Counted from the stretch's first letter, positions 28,130-37,004 are shown. The stretch is 64,000 bases of DNA from Modestobacter sp. VKM Ac-2986 (GCF_026967795.1 NZ_JAPVBH010000001.1:186001-250000); one strand, 5' to 3'. The notes: generated by a model from the letters alone, not told the origin. Numbers and translations: made by a program.

Positions 28130-28585
28130 ATGAGCACCATGAAGCTGATCCTGACCGCCGAGGTGACCGGTCTCGGTTCCTCCGGCGACACCGTCGAGGT
28201 CAAGGGCGGCTACGGCCGCAACTACCTCCTGCCGCGTGGGCTGGCCATGATCGCCACCCGCGGGGCCGAGAAGCAGATCGCCGGTCTGCGTCGTGCGCGT
28301 GACGCGCGTGACGTGCGCACGCTCGAGGAGGCCCAGGCGCTCGCCGCCCGCCTCTCGGGGCTGACCGTGACCCTGCCCGCGCGCTCCGGTGACGGTGGCC
28401 GTCTGTTCGGCCGCATCACCACCGCCGACGTGGCCGCTGCGGTCACCGCCGCCGGTGGCCCGGAGCTGGACCGTCGTCGCATCGAGCTGCCCAGCAGCAT
28501 CAAGAGCGTCGGCACCCACACCGTCACGGTGCGGGTCCACCCCGAGGTCAGCGTCCCGGTCACCCTGGACGTCGTCGCCGGCTGA
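28130..28585 (+). CDS. rplI: 50S ribosomal protein L9
   Basis: A bL9 of 151 residues with the N-terminal RNA-binding domain (MKLILTAEVTGLG, VKGGYGRNYLLPRGLA), the long connecting helix and the C-terminal domain (LFGRITTADVAAAV). The ATG at 28130 follows rpsR by 2 bp; ATG 28139 gives the more canonical MKLIL start and neither has an obvious Shine-Dalgarno, so translation is probably coupled to rpsR. It ends the operon before a double hairpin. Confidence 0.97.
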   Translation: MSTMKLILTAEVTGLGSSGDTVEVKGGYGRNYLLPRGLAMIATRGAEKQIAGLRRARDARDVRTLEEAQALAARLSGLTVTLPARSGDGGRLFGRITTADVAAAVTAAGGPELDRRRIELPSSIKSVGTHTVTVRVHPEVSVPVTLDVVAG

Positions 28586-28592
28586 ACCACCA

Positions 28593-28651
28593 CCTCCTGC
28601 TCCTGCAGGAGGTCGCCCGAGGGGCGTCGGACTCCGGTCCGGCGCCCCTCG
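28593..28651 (+). terminator. Tandem hairpin terminator after rplI
   Basis: Two stems in a row: 8-bp arms at 28593-28612 and 15-bp arms with one G:T pair at 28618-28651. Confidence 0.82.
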
Positions 28652-29183
28652 TGGCGTTCCCGGGCCCGGTCACCCGTCCCCCGTGTCGACACGGCGCCTC
28701 CGACGGCCCGTGGACGGCGGGGTCGACCCGGGCGGTCCGCAGGTGGTGGTCGGTGTGCTCCGCCACCCGTGGCCGAGCGGCTGGACCACCGCGTGCGGTG
28801 CCCGTGTGACCAGCGGTGACGACCCGACACGCCGGTGGTGGAGAACACCCCGCCGGTCGGCGGATTTCTCCTGTCCACACCCCGGGACAGAGCGGAGTGC
28901 AGGTGACGGGCGGGTTGACGGCACCCGACGGACTCCGGTCCCCCGCCGTCTCCACACGGTGACCACCGCAATCCACCGACTTGTCCACAAGTTGTGCAGA
29001 GAGGCGTGCACAGCGGTGTTGGACGGACCCCCTCCCCGGTTCCTACCGTCGTCCCCAGCTCCCGCCGGACCGAGGACTGTCGGCACCCGGTGGTAGTCGT
29101 GTGCCGAACACATGTTCGAGCAGGACGCGCCGCGCCGAGGAGCCCCCGGGCACCCCGAGCACGGCAGAGGAGGGTGGGACCAC
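28652..29183. other. Long non-coding region before dnaB with DnaA-box-like sites
   Basis: About 530 bp without an acceptable gene. It holds a perfect actinobacterial DnaA box TTGTCCACA at 28981-28989, a one-mismatch site CTGTCCACA at 28871-28879 and a weaker TTGTGCAGA at 28992-29000. It also contains the dnaB promoter and the ribosome-binding site AGAGGAGGG (29166-29174). No tRNA or riboswitch motif was seen. Confidence 0.55.
28981..28989 (+). promoter_or_regulatory. DnaA box upstream of dnaB
   Basis: Exact TTGTCCACA, the high-GC actinobacterial DnaA-box consensus, about 195 bp before the dnaB start codon. Could couple helicase expression to DnaA (inference). Confidence 0.55.
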
Positions 29184-30554
29184 GTGGCGGTACTCGACGA
29201 CATCAGCAGGCCGCGGGCCGCGGCTCCGGAGTACGACCGGCAGCCCCCTCAGGACGTCGCTGCTGAGCAGTCCGTGCTCGGCGGCATGCTGATGAGCAAG
29301 GACGCCATCGCCGACGTGGTGGAGGTCCTGCACGGTGCCGACTTCTACCGCCCGGCCCACCAGATCGTCTTCGACGTCGTCCTGGACCTCTACGGCCGCG
29401 GTGAGCCCGCCGACGCGATCACCGTCGCCGCCGAGCTCAACCGCACCGACCAGCTGTCCAAGATGGGCGGCGCGGTCTACCTGCACACCCTCATCGCCTC
29501 CACGCCCACCGCGGCGAACGCCGGCTACTACGCCGCGATCGTCGCCGAGCAGGCCGTGCTGCGGCGGCTGGTCGAGGCCGGCACCCGCGTCGTCCAGCTC
29601 GGCTACGGCGCGGCGGGCGGCAAGGGCGACGTCGACGACATCGTCGACCGCGCGCAGCAGGAGATCTACGACGTCACCGAGAAGCGGATGAGCGAGGACT
29701 ACTCGCGTCTCGCCGACGTCCTGCAGCCCACCATGGACGAGCTGGACGCCATCGCCTCCCGCGGTGGCACCGCCCGCGGCGTCCCGACCGGCATCCGCGA
29801 CCTCGACGAGCTGACCAACGGCCTGCAGTCCGGGCAGATGGTCGTCATCGCGGCCCGCCCCGGTGTGGGCAAGTCGACCCTGGGCCTGGACATCGCCCGG
29901 TCGGCGTCGGTGCACCACCACATGCCGGCGGCGATCTTCTCGCTCGAGATGAGCAAGCACGAGATCACCATGCGTCTGCTGTCGGCGGAGGCGAAGGTCC
30001 CGCTGCACCACATGCGCGCCGGCTCGCTGTCGGACGAGGACTGGTCCAAGCTGGCCCGCCGGATGGGCGAGATCGCCGACGCCCCGCTCTACATCGACGA
30101 CTCACCGAACATGACGATGATGGAGATCCGGGCCAAGGCCCGGCGGCTCAAGCAGCGCAACGACCTCAAGCTGATCGTCATCGACTACCTCCAGCTGATG
30201 ACCTCGGGCAAGAAGGTCGAGAGCCGCCAGCAGGAGGTCTCGGAGTTCTCCCGTGCGCTCAAGCTGCTGGCCAAGGAGCTCGAGCTCCCCGTGATCGCGA
30301 TGAGCCAGCTCAACCGTGGGTCGGAGCAGCGTCAGGACAAGAAGCCGATGCTGTCCGACCTCCGTGAGTCCGGCTCGATCGAGCAGGACGCCGACATGGT
30401 CATGATGATCCACCGCGAGGACATGTACGAGAAGGAGTCCCCGCGGGCCGGCGAGGCCGACATCATGCTGGTCAAGCACCGCAACGGCCCGACCGCCAAC
30501 GTCACCGTCGCCTTTCAGGGCCACTACAGCCGCTTCGTCGACATGGCGAACTAG
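29184..30554 (+). CDS. dnaB: Replicative DNA helicase DnaB
   Basis: A 456-residue hexameric 5'-3' helicase. The N-terminal domain (PPQDVAAEQSVLGGML) is followed by the RecA-like ATPase with Walker A ARPGVGKST, the FSLEMSKHE motif, LIVIDYLQLM (Walker B), QLNRGSEQR and DLRESGSIEQDAD. No intein interrupts it, although DnaB inteins are common in actinobacteria. GTG at 29184 behind AGAGGAGGG is preferred; 24 extra upstream codons are unconserved. The gene is single, with a long upstream regulatory region. Confidence 0.97.
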   Translation: MAVLDDISRPRAAAPEYDRQPPQDVAAEQSVLGGMLMSKDAIADVVEVLHGADFYRPAHQIVFDVVLDLYGRGEPADAITVAAELNRTDQLSKMGGAVYLHTLIASTPTAANAGYYAAIVAEQAVLRRLVEAGTRVVQLGYGAAGGKGDVDDIVDRAQQEIYDVTEKRMSEDYSRLADVLQPTMDELDAIASRGGTARGVPTGIRDLDELTNGLQSGQMVVIAARPGVGKSTLGLDIARSASVHHHMPAAIFSLEMSKHEITMRLLSAEAKVPLHHMRAGSLSDEDWSKLARRMGEIADAPLYIDDSPNMTMMEIRAKARRLKQRNDLKLIVIDYLQLMTSGKKVESRQQEVSEFSRALKLLAKELELPVIAMSQLNRGSEQRQDKKPMLSDLRESGSIEQDADMVMMIHREDMYEKESPRAGEADIMLVKHRNGPTANVTVAFQGHYSRFVDMAN

Positions 30555-30694
30555 CCGACCGGTCACCGCCCCGAGTCGACTCGACACGCCGCCCTCACCA
30601 GGCGGTTCCCTCCACGCCTCTCCTCCGGCTACCTTGCCGCGGCACACCTCGTCCGCCCGGGCGCCGGTCGTCGCACGAGGGCAGGAGAGTGCAC

Positions 30695-32254
30695 GTGTCG
30701 GTGCCCACGGGGCTGCGTCGTCGTCGGTGGTCGTGGGCGGTGGCGGCCGCGGCCGTGGTGGGTGTGCTGTGCGGGACGCCGGGTGTCGCGTCGGCGGCTG
30801 ACGACAACGAGCCGGCGAGGGTCGCCGTCGCCGCGAAGTACGCCGCCCTGGGTGGGCCGTCGGGGACCCTGGGGGCCGCCGTCGGCTCGCTCTCCTGTGA
30901 CGGGCTGGACTACGCGTACAGGTGCGTACAGGACTACGAGCGCGGTGCGATCAGCTGGGCGCGGCTCGGGGGGACCTACGCGGTCACCGACCCCGCGGTC
31001 TTCGCCAGGTGGGCAGCCAGTGGCGCCGAGCCGGCCTACCGCACCATCGGCCAGCCCACCGCGGACACGTTCTGCGGGCTCGCCGGTGGCGGTTGCGGGC
31101 AGCACTTCGAGCGCGGGTCGATCTACTGGTCACCGCCTGTGGGTCGTGCGCTGCTGGTCGACGAGGAGGCGAGGGACGACTGGCGCGTTCTGGGCTGGGA
31201 GCGCGGCCCGATGGGCTTCCCGGTGACCGAGGAGGAGTGCACCCTCCGTGAGGACGGCTGCATCCAGCGCTTCACCGGAGGAGCCGTCTACTCCAGCTCC
31301 GACCCTTACGTCACGAGCGCGGTCGTCGCCGGCCCGGTGGCGGACCGATGGGCCGCGCAGGGCTGGGAGCGGGGCCCGCTGGGCTACCCGACCTCGAGCA
31401 CGTTCTGCGGGCTGCGCGGTGGCGGCTGCGGTCAGCACTTCCGCGGCGGGTCCGTCTACTCCACGCCGGCTGGCACCTTCGTCGTCGACGGTGCGCGGCG
31501 AGAGTTGTGGGCCGCGCAGGGCTGGGAGAACGGGGCGCTGGGCTACCCGACCAGCGGCGCCTTCCGCACGCAGTCGTGGGGCGACGGTCAGCACTTCGAG
31601 GGTGGGTCGATCTACGCGTCGGTGGGTCAGACGATCGTGGTGCCCGACCCCATCCGTGCCAAGTGGGGTTCACTCGGCTGGGAGAGGAGTGTCCTCAACA
31701 CGCCCACCACGCCGGCCTTCTGCGGGTTGCGCGACGGGGGCTGCGGCCAGCACTTCATGGGCGGTTCCGTGTACACGTCCCGGTCGGGGACGTTCACGGT
31801 GATGTTGCCGTTCCGCGACCGCTGGGCGGCCGAGGGCTGGGAGAACGGACGACTGGGCTACCCGACCAGCGACAAGTTCGAGGGCCTGTACACCCGGGGA
31901 CAGGCCTTCCAGGGTGGGACGGTCTACACGTACAACGGGAACCTCCACCTCGTGCCGAGCTCGCTCCTGGGGGCCTACGCCGCGCAGGGCTGGGAGCGTG
32001 GCGGGCTGGGGCTGCCGACGTCCGAGGCGTTCTGTGGACTGCGCAACGGCGGCTGCGGGCAGCACTTCCGGGGCGGCTCGATCTACACCCGCGCGGCCGG
32101 CGCCGGGGGCGTCGCGGTCCCGACGGTCATCGAGCGGGCCTGGGCAGCGTCGGGCTGGGAGTCGGGCCGGTACGGCTACCCGATCGGAGCCGCCTACGCC
32201 GTCCCGAACGGCACCGCGCAGGCCTTCGAGGGTGGCGTCCTCACCGTCGGCTGA
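30695..32254 (+). CDS. Secreted LGFP-repeat protein with cysteine pairs (1)
   Basis: A 519-residue secreted protein. A signal peptide (arginine-rich start, WSWAVAAAAVVGVLCG, cleavage near ASA) is followed by about nine LGFP-type repeats of roughly 50 residues, each centred on GWExGxLGYPT and ending in GGSIY. LGFP repeats are thought to bind the cell wall in Corynebacteriales and relatives. Six repeats contain a close cysteine pair, mostly FCGLRxGGCGQHF, which would form a small disulfide loop outside the cell; the rest lack it. No catalytic domain is present. The GTG at 30695 has AGGAG at 7-nt spacing; GTG 30689 is too close to it. Confidence 0.87.
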   Translation: MSVPTGLRRRRWSWAVAAAAVVGVLCGTPGVASAADDNEPARVAVAAKYAALGGPSGTLGAAVGSLSCDGLDYAYRCVQDYERGAISWARLGGTYAVTDPAVFARWAASGAEPAYRTIGQPTADTFCGLAGGGCGQHFERGSIYWSPPVGRALLVDEEARDDWRVLGWERGPMGFPVTEEECTLREDGCIQRFTGGAVYSSSDPYVTSAVVAGPVADRWAAQGWERGPLGYPTSSTFCGLRGGGCGQHFRGGSVYSTPAGTFVVDGARRELWAAQGWENGALGYPTSGAFRTQSWGDGQHFEGGSIYASVGQTIVVPDPIRAKWGSLGWERSVLNTPTTPAFCGLRDGGCGQHFMGGSVYTSRSGTFTVMLPFRDRWAAEGWENGRLGYPTSDKFEGLYTRGQAFQGGTVYTYNGNLHLVPSSLLGAYAAQGWERGGLGLPTSEAFCGLRNGGCGQHFRGGSIYTRAAGAGGVAVPTVIERAWAASGWESGRYGYPIGAAYAVPNGTAQAFEGGVLTVG

Positions 32255-32416
32255 CCGACCCCACGAACCCAGGTCTTCAGAGCGGCACGCTCACCGCCCG
32301 CTGACCAGCGCCGCAGCAGGACGGCGTGCACGGACGGGTGAATCGCCTTCAGGCGAGACCGGGTGGTGTCGATACCACCGTGACGCCCCCCGTCCACCAA
32401 TCCAGGGAGTTCCCTC

Positions 32417-33088
32417 GTGCACGCACTTCTCACCGGTCTGCTGGGCAAGGTCGGCACCGCTGGCCTCGCCGCGAAGGTCGCTGCCGGCGCCACCGCACTC
32501 GTCGTCGTCGGGGGTGGGGCTGCGGCCACGGCGCAGGCCGTCGAGTCGAACCCCGTCGCCAGCATCTCCGACGTCTCCACGGAGCCCGCGGACCCCCCGG
32601 TGAGCGAGCCGGTCGTCACCGAGCCGGAGGAGACCGAGCCCGCGCCGACCGACCCGGTCGAGCCCGCACCGGTGCCCACGGAGCCCGCACCCACCGAGCC
32701 CACGCCGGAGCCGGCGCCCACCGAGCCGGCTCCGGAGCCGGTGCCCGAGCCCGAGACCCCCGAGATCCTGGAGCCCGAGACCCCCGAGGTCCCCGAGGCC
32801 GAGACGCCCGAGGTCCCCGAGGCCGAGACGCCCGAGGTCCCCGAGGACGGCGCCGAGGAGACGCACCCGGACAACCACGGGGCCGCCGTCTCCGCGGTCG
32901 CCCATGACAAGACCCTGACCGGCCGCGACCACGGCAAGGCCGTCTCGGAGGCCGCCCGTGCCGGCAAGGACTCGGACGCGGACGACGAGGTCGAGGAGCC
33001 CGAGACCCCCGAGGTGGAGGCCGGGCAGGACACGTCCGACGGCGGCCACGGCAAGGGCGGCGGCAAGGACAAGGGCGGCAAGGGCTGA
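32417..33088 (+). CDS. Secreted or surface Pro/Glu/Thr-rich protein (unknown)
   Basis: A 223-residue protein of no recognised family. The hydrophobic N-terminus (LLTGLLGKVGTAGLAAKVAAGATALVVVGG in outline, about 5-38) may be a signal or anchor. Residues 55-150 are an extended acidic repeat of TEPAPTEP and PEVPEAET units, and the tail is rich in His, Asp, Gly and Lys (HGKGGGKDKGGKG). This looks like a wall-spanning stalk with a charged head rather than an enzyme. GTG start with CAGGGAG upstream. It lies between the LGFP protein and the HNH lipoprotein and ends at a strong terminator. Confidence 0.65.
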   Translation: MHALLTGLLGKVGTAGLAAKVAAGATALVVVGGGAAATAQAVESNPVASISDVSTEPADPPVSEPVVTEPEETEPAPTDPVEPAPVPTEPAPTEPTPEPAPTEPAPEPVPEPETPEILEPETPEVPEAETPEVPEAETPEVPEDGAEETHPDNHGAAVSAVAHDKTLTGRDHGKAVSEAARAGKDSDADDEVEEPETPEVEAGQDTSDGGHGKGGGKDKGGKG

Positions 33089-33110
33089 GCCCCACCGCAG
33101 CACGGTGAAC

Positions 33111-33149
33111 CGACAGGGGCCGGGCGAACTCCTCGCCCGGCCCCTGTCG
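33111..33149 (+). terminator. Terminator after the Pro/Glu-rich protein
   Basis: Perfect 17-bp arms with a 5-nt loop, 22 bp past the stop codon. Confidence 0.88.
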
Positions 33150-33241
33150 CCGTCCTCACCCGGGGTGACCGCGCGTCGCTGCGGAGGATCGGCCCGGTCC
33201 GCTCGTAGCGTCGGGAGCTGATCGACTCCCGGGGGATCCAC

Positions 33242-34114
33242 GTGAAACACCGCATCGCCGTCCTGCTCGCCGCCACGGCGCTGGGCACCGCAGGCTGCCA
33301 GACCATCACCCCCGCCACGACCCCGGACGCCGTCTCCGAGGCGGCCCGGCAGGCACAGCCCGGCGCACCCACCGCGGGCGAGCCCGCGGTCGACGTCCTG
33401 GCCCGGCTCGCGGTCAAGGGCCGCGCCCCGGAGACCGGGTACGACCGCGACCAGTTCGGGCAGCAGTGGGCCGACGTCGACCGCAACGGCTGCGACACCC
33501 GCAACGACGTCCTGGCCCGCGACCTCGTCGACGAGGCGTTGAAGGCCGGCAGCGACTGCGTCGTGGTCACCGGCACCCTCGCCGACCCCTACACCGGGCA
33601 GACGATCCGCTTCGAGAAGGGCGACGGCAGCAGCGTCGACATCGACCACGTGGTCGCGCTGAGCAACGGCTGGCAGACCGGCGCCTTCGCCTGGGACGAG
33701 GCCCGTCGCACAGCCTTCGCCAACGACCCGCTCAACCTGCTGGCCGTCGACTACTCCGCCAACCGCCAGAAGGGCGACGCCGACGCGGCCACCTGGCTGC
33801 CCGACGTCACCGGGTACCGCTGCACCTACGTCGCCCGGCAGGTCGCGGTGAAGGCCACGTACGGGCTGTGGGTGACCCAGGCCGAGCACGACGCGATCAC
33901 CCGGGTGCTGGACACCTGCCCCGACCAGCCGGTCCCCGGCCCGGACGCCGCACCGGCGGCCGGGACCGCCGCGGCACCGTCCAGCGCCCCCGTCACCGAG
34001 CCCTTCGCGAACTGCGCTGCGGTCCGGGCCGCCGGCGCGGCACCACTGCACCGCGGCGACCCGGGCTGGTCCGACACCATGGACGGCGACGGGGACGGCG
34101 TCGCCTGCGAGTGA
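33242..34114 (+). CDS. HNH-type nuclease lipoprotein with Excalibur domain
   Basis: A 290-residue exported protein. The signal peptide ends in a lipobox-like LGTAGC (Cys 19). The central domain is a DUF1524/GmrSD-type HNH nuclease: DIDHVVALSNGW, then NDPLNLLAVDYSANRQKGD. The last 40 residues form an Excalibur calcium-binding module (FANCAAVRAAG... MDGDGDGVACE) with DxDxDG and two cysteines. Extracellular DNA degradation for nutrition or competition is the usual proposal for such proteins. GTG start, whose bases are part of a CACGTGAAAC half-parS-like run. The gene ends inside its own terminator stem. Confidence 0.88.
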   Translation: MKHRIAVLLAATALGTAGCQTITPATTPDAVSEAARQAQPGAPTAGEPAVDVLARLAVKGRAPETGYDRDQFGQQWADVDRNGCDTRNDVLARDLVDEALKAGSDCVVVTGTLADPYTGQTIRFEKGDGSSVDIDHVVALSNGWQTGAFAWDEARRTAFANDPLNLLAVDYSANRQKGDADAATWLPDVTGYRCTYVARQVAVKATYGLWVTQAEHDAITRVLDTCPDQPVPGPDAAPAAGTAAAPSSAPVTEPFANCAAVRAAGAAPLHRGDPGWSDTMDGDGDGVACE

Positions 34115-34142
34115 CCCCGGCGCCGCGGCGCCGGGGTCACTC
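34109..34142. terminator. Bidirectional terminator overlapping the nuclease stop codon
   Basis: Perfect 16-bp arms with a 2-nt centre; the TGA stop of the upstream gene lies in the left arm. It also serves the convergent LGFP gene whose stop is 7 bp away. Confidence 0.85.
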
Positions 34143-34148
34143 CCCCGC

Positions 34149-35099
34149 TCAGCCGCGCACCACGCGGCCGTCGGCCAGCCGCACCAGCGTGCCGCCCTGG
34201 AAGGACTGGGCGAGCATGCCGCGGTAGTCGAAGGTCTCCCCGGTCGGGTAGCCGAGCTGGCCGTTCTCCCAGCCCTGCGCTGCCCAGGCGTCCCGGAAGA
34301 CGGTCGGGACGACGACGGCCGGGGTGGACGCCGACCGGTAGACCGACCCGCCCTGGAAGTGCTGGCCGCACCCGCCGTCCCGCAGCCCGCAGAAGGTGTC
34401 GCTGGTCGGGTAGCCCAGCGGGCCCCGTTCCCAGCCCTGCGCGGCCCACCGGTCGCGGATCGCGGTCCTGACCACCACGGGGCCACCGGCCGGCGTCGAG
34501 TAGATCGAGCCGCCCTGGAAGTGCTGGCCGCACCCGCCGTCGGGCAGGCCGCAGAACAACTCGGTGGTCGGGTACCCGAGCACACCGTTCTCCCAGCCGG
34601 TGGACGTCCACTTCTCCAGGACGACGCTGGTCACCCGGGACGCCCCGGTGGCCGGGGACCAGTAGATGGACCCGAACTGGAAGTGCTGACCGCAGCCACC
34701 GCCTTTCAGACCGCAGAAGGTGTCCCGGGTCGGGTAGCCGAGGCCCATCTCCCAGCCCGTGGCGGCCCAGCGGTCACGGACCGGCCCGGTGACGATCCGG
34801 GCGTCCGTGGTGGGTGACCAGTAGATCGAGCCGCCGGCGTAGTGCTGGTAGCAGCCCGAGCGGACCAGCCCGCAGACCTCAGCGGTGGTCGGTGCCCCCA
34901 GCGGGCCCGAGGGCCCACCGGAGGCGGCGTACTTCACCGCGATGGGGCTGGCGTCCGCCACCGCCGCCGGTGCGCCGAGGGCGGATGCCCGGGCCGGTGC
35001 CGCGGACAGCAGCAGGACGGCCAGCAGGCCCAGGACGAGCGTGACGGTGGCCCGCGCGGGCCGCAGCAGGTGGGGTCTCCCCGGGGCGAGGGTGGTCAT
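34149..35099 (-). CDS. Secreted LGFP-repeat protein with cysteine pairs (2)
   Basis: A 316-residue paralogue of the protein at 30695. Signal peptide (ATVTLVLGLLAVLLLSAAPARA), then a starter block SGGPSGPLGAPT and four GWExGxLGYPT repeats. Four of the five units contain the cysteine pair in CGLxxGGCGQHF; the last has none. The protein ends shortly after the last repeat, so the repeats are the whole mature protein. It faces the HNH nuclease across a shared terminator. Probable wall-binding role as for the other copy; no enzymatic part. Confidence 0.86.
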   Translation of the reverse strand: MTTLAPGRPHLLRPARATVTLVLGLLAVLLLSAAPARASALGAPAAVADASPIAVKYAASGGPSGPLGAPTTAEVCGLVRSGCYQHYAGGSIYWSPTTDARIVTGPVRDRWAATGWEMGLGYPTRDTFCGLKGGGCGQHFQFGSIYWSPATGASRVTSVVLEKWTSTGWENGVLGYPTTELFCGLPDGGCGQHFQGGSIYSTPAGGPVVVRTAIRDRWAAQGWERGPLGYPTSDTFCGLRDGGCGQHFQGGSVYRSASTPAVVVPTVFRDAWAAQGWENGQLGYPTGETFDYRGMLAQSFQGGTLVRLADGRVVRG

Positions 35100-35222
35100 C
35101 GCGGTCTCCCGTTCGTCGTCGGCGCCCTGTGCGCACGTACCGGACGACGCCGGACCGTAGCGGTGGTCGCACGCCGCGCGCAGCCCCTTTCCGCACGGCC
35201 GACGGTGCCGGCTGCGCGGCGT

Positions 35223-35921
35223 TCAGCCGTCGGTGCGCAGCAGCGGCGGGTGCAGCGCCGCCGCCGGGCCACGGCGGTACAGCTGGGCCGGCCGGCCGCC
35301 GTCCCGGGTGGTCGTCTCCCCCGTCGGCTCCAGGAAGCCGGCGGTGCCGGTGACCTTGCGGTGGAAGTTGCGCGGGTCCAGCCGGCGTCCCCACACCGCC
35401 TCGTAGACCCGGCGCAGCTCGGCCACGGTGAACTCCGGTGCGCAGAACGACGCGCCCAGCGAGCTGTACTCCAGCTTGGCCCGGGCCCGCTCGACGCCGT
35501 CCCGCAGCACGGTGTCGTGGTCGAAGGCCAGCCCGGGGGACACCTCGGCGACCGGCGCCCAGCGGGCCGCCGCCGCGTCCGAGCCGGCCCGTGGCGCGGG
35601 CGGGTCGGCGACCAGGGCGAGGTGGGCGACGGTGACCACCCGCATCCGCGGGTCGCGGCCCGGCGTCCCGTAGGAGGCCAGCTGCTCGAGGTGGGCGCTG
35701 GCCGGGCCGACGCCGGTCTCCTCGGCCAGCTCCCGCTGCGCCGCGGCCAGCAGGTCCTCGTCCGGCTGCACGAACCCGCCGGGCAGTGCCTCCTGCCCGG
35801 CGAAGGGCTCCTCCCCCCGGCGCACCACCAGGACGGCGAGCTCGTCGGCGGCCACCGTCAGCGCCACCAGGTCGACGGTGACGGCGACGGCGGGGAAGTC
35901 GGTCGGGTCGTAGCCGGGCAC
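35223..35921 (-). CDS. nrtR: NrtR-like Nudix transcriptional regulator
   Basis: A 232-residue two-domain protein: an N-terminal Nudix domain (about 10-150) and a C-terminal winged helix ([19 protein letters not shown], then [17 protein letters not shown]). NrtR proteins repress NAD metabolism genes and release DNA on binding ADP-ribose-type ligands. Unlike many NrtRs, the Nudix box is intact ([16 protein letters not shown] then LAEETGV), so hydrolase activity may remain. GTG start at 35921. The gene diverges from the SPFH/NAD-kinase-like pair, with two matching operators in the 87-bp gap, which points to those two genes and nrtR itself as targets. Confidence 0.88.
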   Translation of the reverse strand: MPGYDPTDFPAVAVTVDLVALTVAADELAVLVVRRGEEPFAGQEALPGGFVQPDEDLLAAAQRELAEETGVGPASAHLEQLASYGTPGRDPRMRVVTVAHLALVADPPAPRAGSDAAAARWAPVAEVSPGLAFDHDTVLRDGVERARAKLEYSSLGASFCAPEFTVAELRRVYEAVWGRRLDPRNFHRKVTGTAGFLEPTGETTTRDGGRPAQLYRRGPAAALHPPLLRTDG

Positions 35922-35931
35922 GGCACGAGAC

Positions 35932-35952
35932 TAATCGTCGGCTTGACGAGAA
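35932..35952. promoter_or_regulatory. Operator 1 of the NrtR-like regulator
   Basis: TAATCGTC-N5-GACGAGAA, an imperfect inverted repeat matching operator 2. It covers the -35 hexamer of the SPFH promoter and lies 11 bp before the nrtR start codon. Confidence 0.72.
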
Positions 35953-35972
35953 GCGAGGTGAGCACTTATCGT
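35943..35972 (+). promoter_or_regulatory. Sigma70-type promoter of the SPFH/NAD-kinase-like operon
   Basis: TTGACG at 35943-35948 and TATCGT at 35967-35972 with 18-bp spacing, about 40 bp before the SPFH start codon. Each hexamer is inside one operator copy. Confidence 0.65.
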
Positions 35973-35986
35973 CATTCCGACGACAA
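35966..35986. promoter_or_regulatory. Operator 2 of the NrtR-like regulator
   Basis: TTATCGTC-N5-GACGACAA, same pattern as operator 1, with start-to-start distance 34 bp. It covers the -10 hexamer. Consensus of both: TWATCGTC-N5-GACGASAA. Confidence 0.72.
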
Positions 35987-36008
35987 CGGCACGACCGAGG
36001 AGTCCCTG

Positions 36009-37004
36009 ATGGCCGACATCACCCGCTACCCGTTCACCCGCCACCTGCGGGGCTCGGCGACGGCGCACGTGCAGCACGTCCGCAACGGCCGCACCGTGCA
36101 CGCCGGCACCGGCGCCAGCTTCTGGTTCCGCCCGCTGTCGGCGGTGCTCAGCGAGATCCCGGTCGACGACCGCGAGCTGCCGCTGCTGTTCCACGCCCGG
36201 ACGGCGGACTTCCAGGACGTCACCGTGCAGATGACGCTGACCTCGCGGTTCACCGACCCGGCGCTGGCCGCGGCCCGCGTCGACTTCTCCATCGACCCGG
36301 AGACCGGCCGGTGGCGGGGCACCCCGCTGGACCAGGTCGCCGGCCTGCTCACCGAGTCGGCCCAGCAGCACGCGCTCGACCTGCTCACCGTCACCGATCT
36401 GACCACCACCCTCACCCGGGGCGTCACGCCGGTGCGCGAGGCCGTGGCCCGCGGGCTGGCCGCCGACGCCCGGCTGGCCGAGACCGGGATCGCGGTGATC
36501 GACGTCCGGGTGGTGGCCATCCGGCCCGAGCCGGAGCTGGAGCGGGCACTGCAGACGCCGACCCGCGAGCAGGTGCAGCAGCAGGCCGACCGGGCCACCT
36601 ACGAGCGCCGGGCCAACGCCGTCGAGCGCGAGCGGTCGATCAGCGAGAACGAGCTGGCCAACCAGATCGAGCTGGCCCGCCGCGAGGAGGAGCTGGTCGG
36701 CCAGCGCGGCGTCAACGCCCGGCGGGAGGCCGAGCAGGCCGCGGCCGCCGCGGAGGTGGCCAGCGAGGCCCAGGCCCGCCGCGACGAGCGGGCCGCGGCG
36801 GTGCGGGCGCAGACCCAGCGGGTGCTGGGCGCGGCCGCCGCCGAGGCGAAGGAGGCCGAGCTGGCCGCCTACGCCGGGGTCGCGCCGGAGGTGCTGGTCG
36901 CGCAGGCGGTACAGCAGCTGGCGGCGAACCTGCCGCGGATCGAGAGCCTGGTGCTCACCCCCGACCTGCTGGCCCCGGTGCTGGCCAAGCTGGGCGCGCG
37001 ATGA
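36009..37004 (+). CDS. Soluble SPFH/Band 7 domain protein
   Basis: A 331-residue SPFH protein without a membrane helix: the start [15 protein letters not shown] goes straight into the domain (about 15-190, with [17 protein letters not shown] and [24 protein letters not shown]), followed by a long Arg/Glu/Ala coiled coil (about 190-285) and a small C-terminal tail. SPFH proteins build large rings or cages on membranes; this one would need a partner or a lipid contact. ATG behind GAGGAG. Its stop overlaps the next start (ATGA). Expression is predicted to be repressed by the divergent NrtR-like protein. Confidence 0.86.
   Translation: MADITRYPFTRHLRGSATAHVQHVRNGRTVHAGTGASFWFRPLSAVLSEIPVDDRELPLLFHARTADFQDVTVQMTLTSRFTDPALAAARVDFSIDPETGRWRGTPLDQVAGLLTESAQQHALDLLTVTDLTTTLTRGVTPVREAVARGLAADARLAETGIAVIDVRVVAIRPEPELERALQTPTREQVQQQADRATYERRANAVERERSISENELANQIELARREEELVGQRGVNARREAEQAAAAAEVASEAQARRDERAAAVRAQTQRVLGAAAAEAKEAELAAYAGVAPEVLVAQAVQQLAANLPRIESLVLTPDLLAPVLAKLGAR

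Noticed and set aside
28652-29183. Second replication origin
   Set aside because: One exact DnaA box and two weak ones are too few, and there is no AT-rich unwinding stretch; oriC is expected left of the window near dnaA.
33089-33241. Small gene between the Pro/Glu-rich protein and the HNH nuclease
   Set aside because: Only a terminator and a leader are present; no frame with a ribosome-binding site and conserved content.
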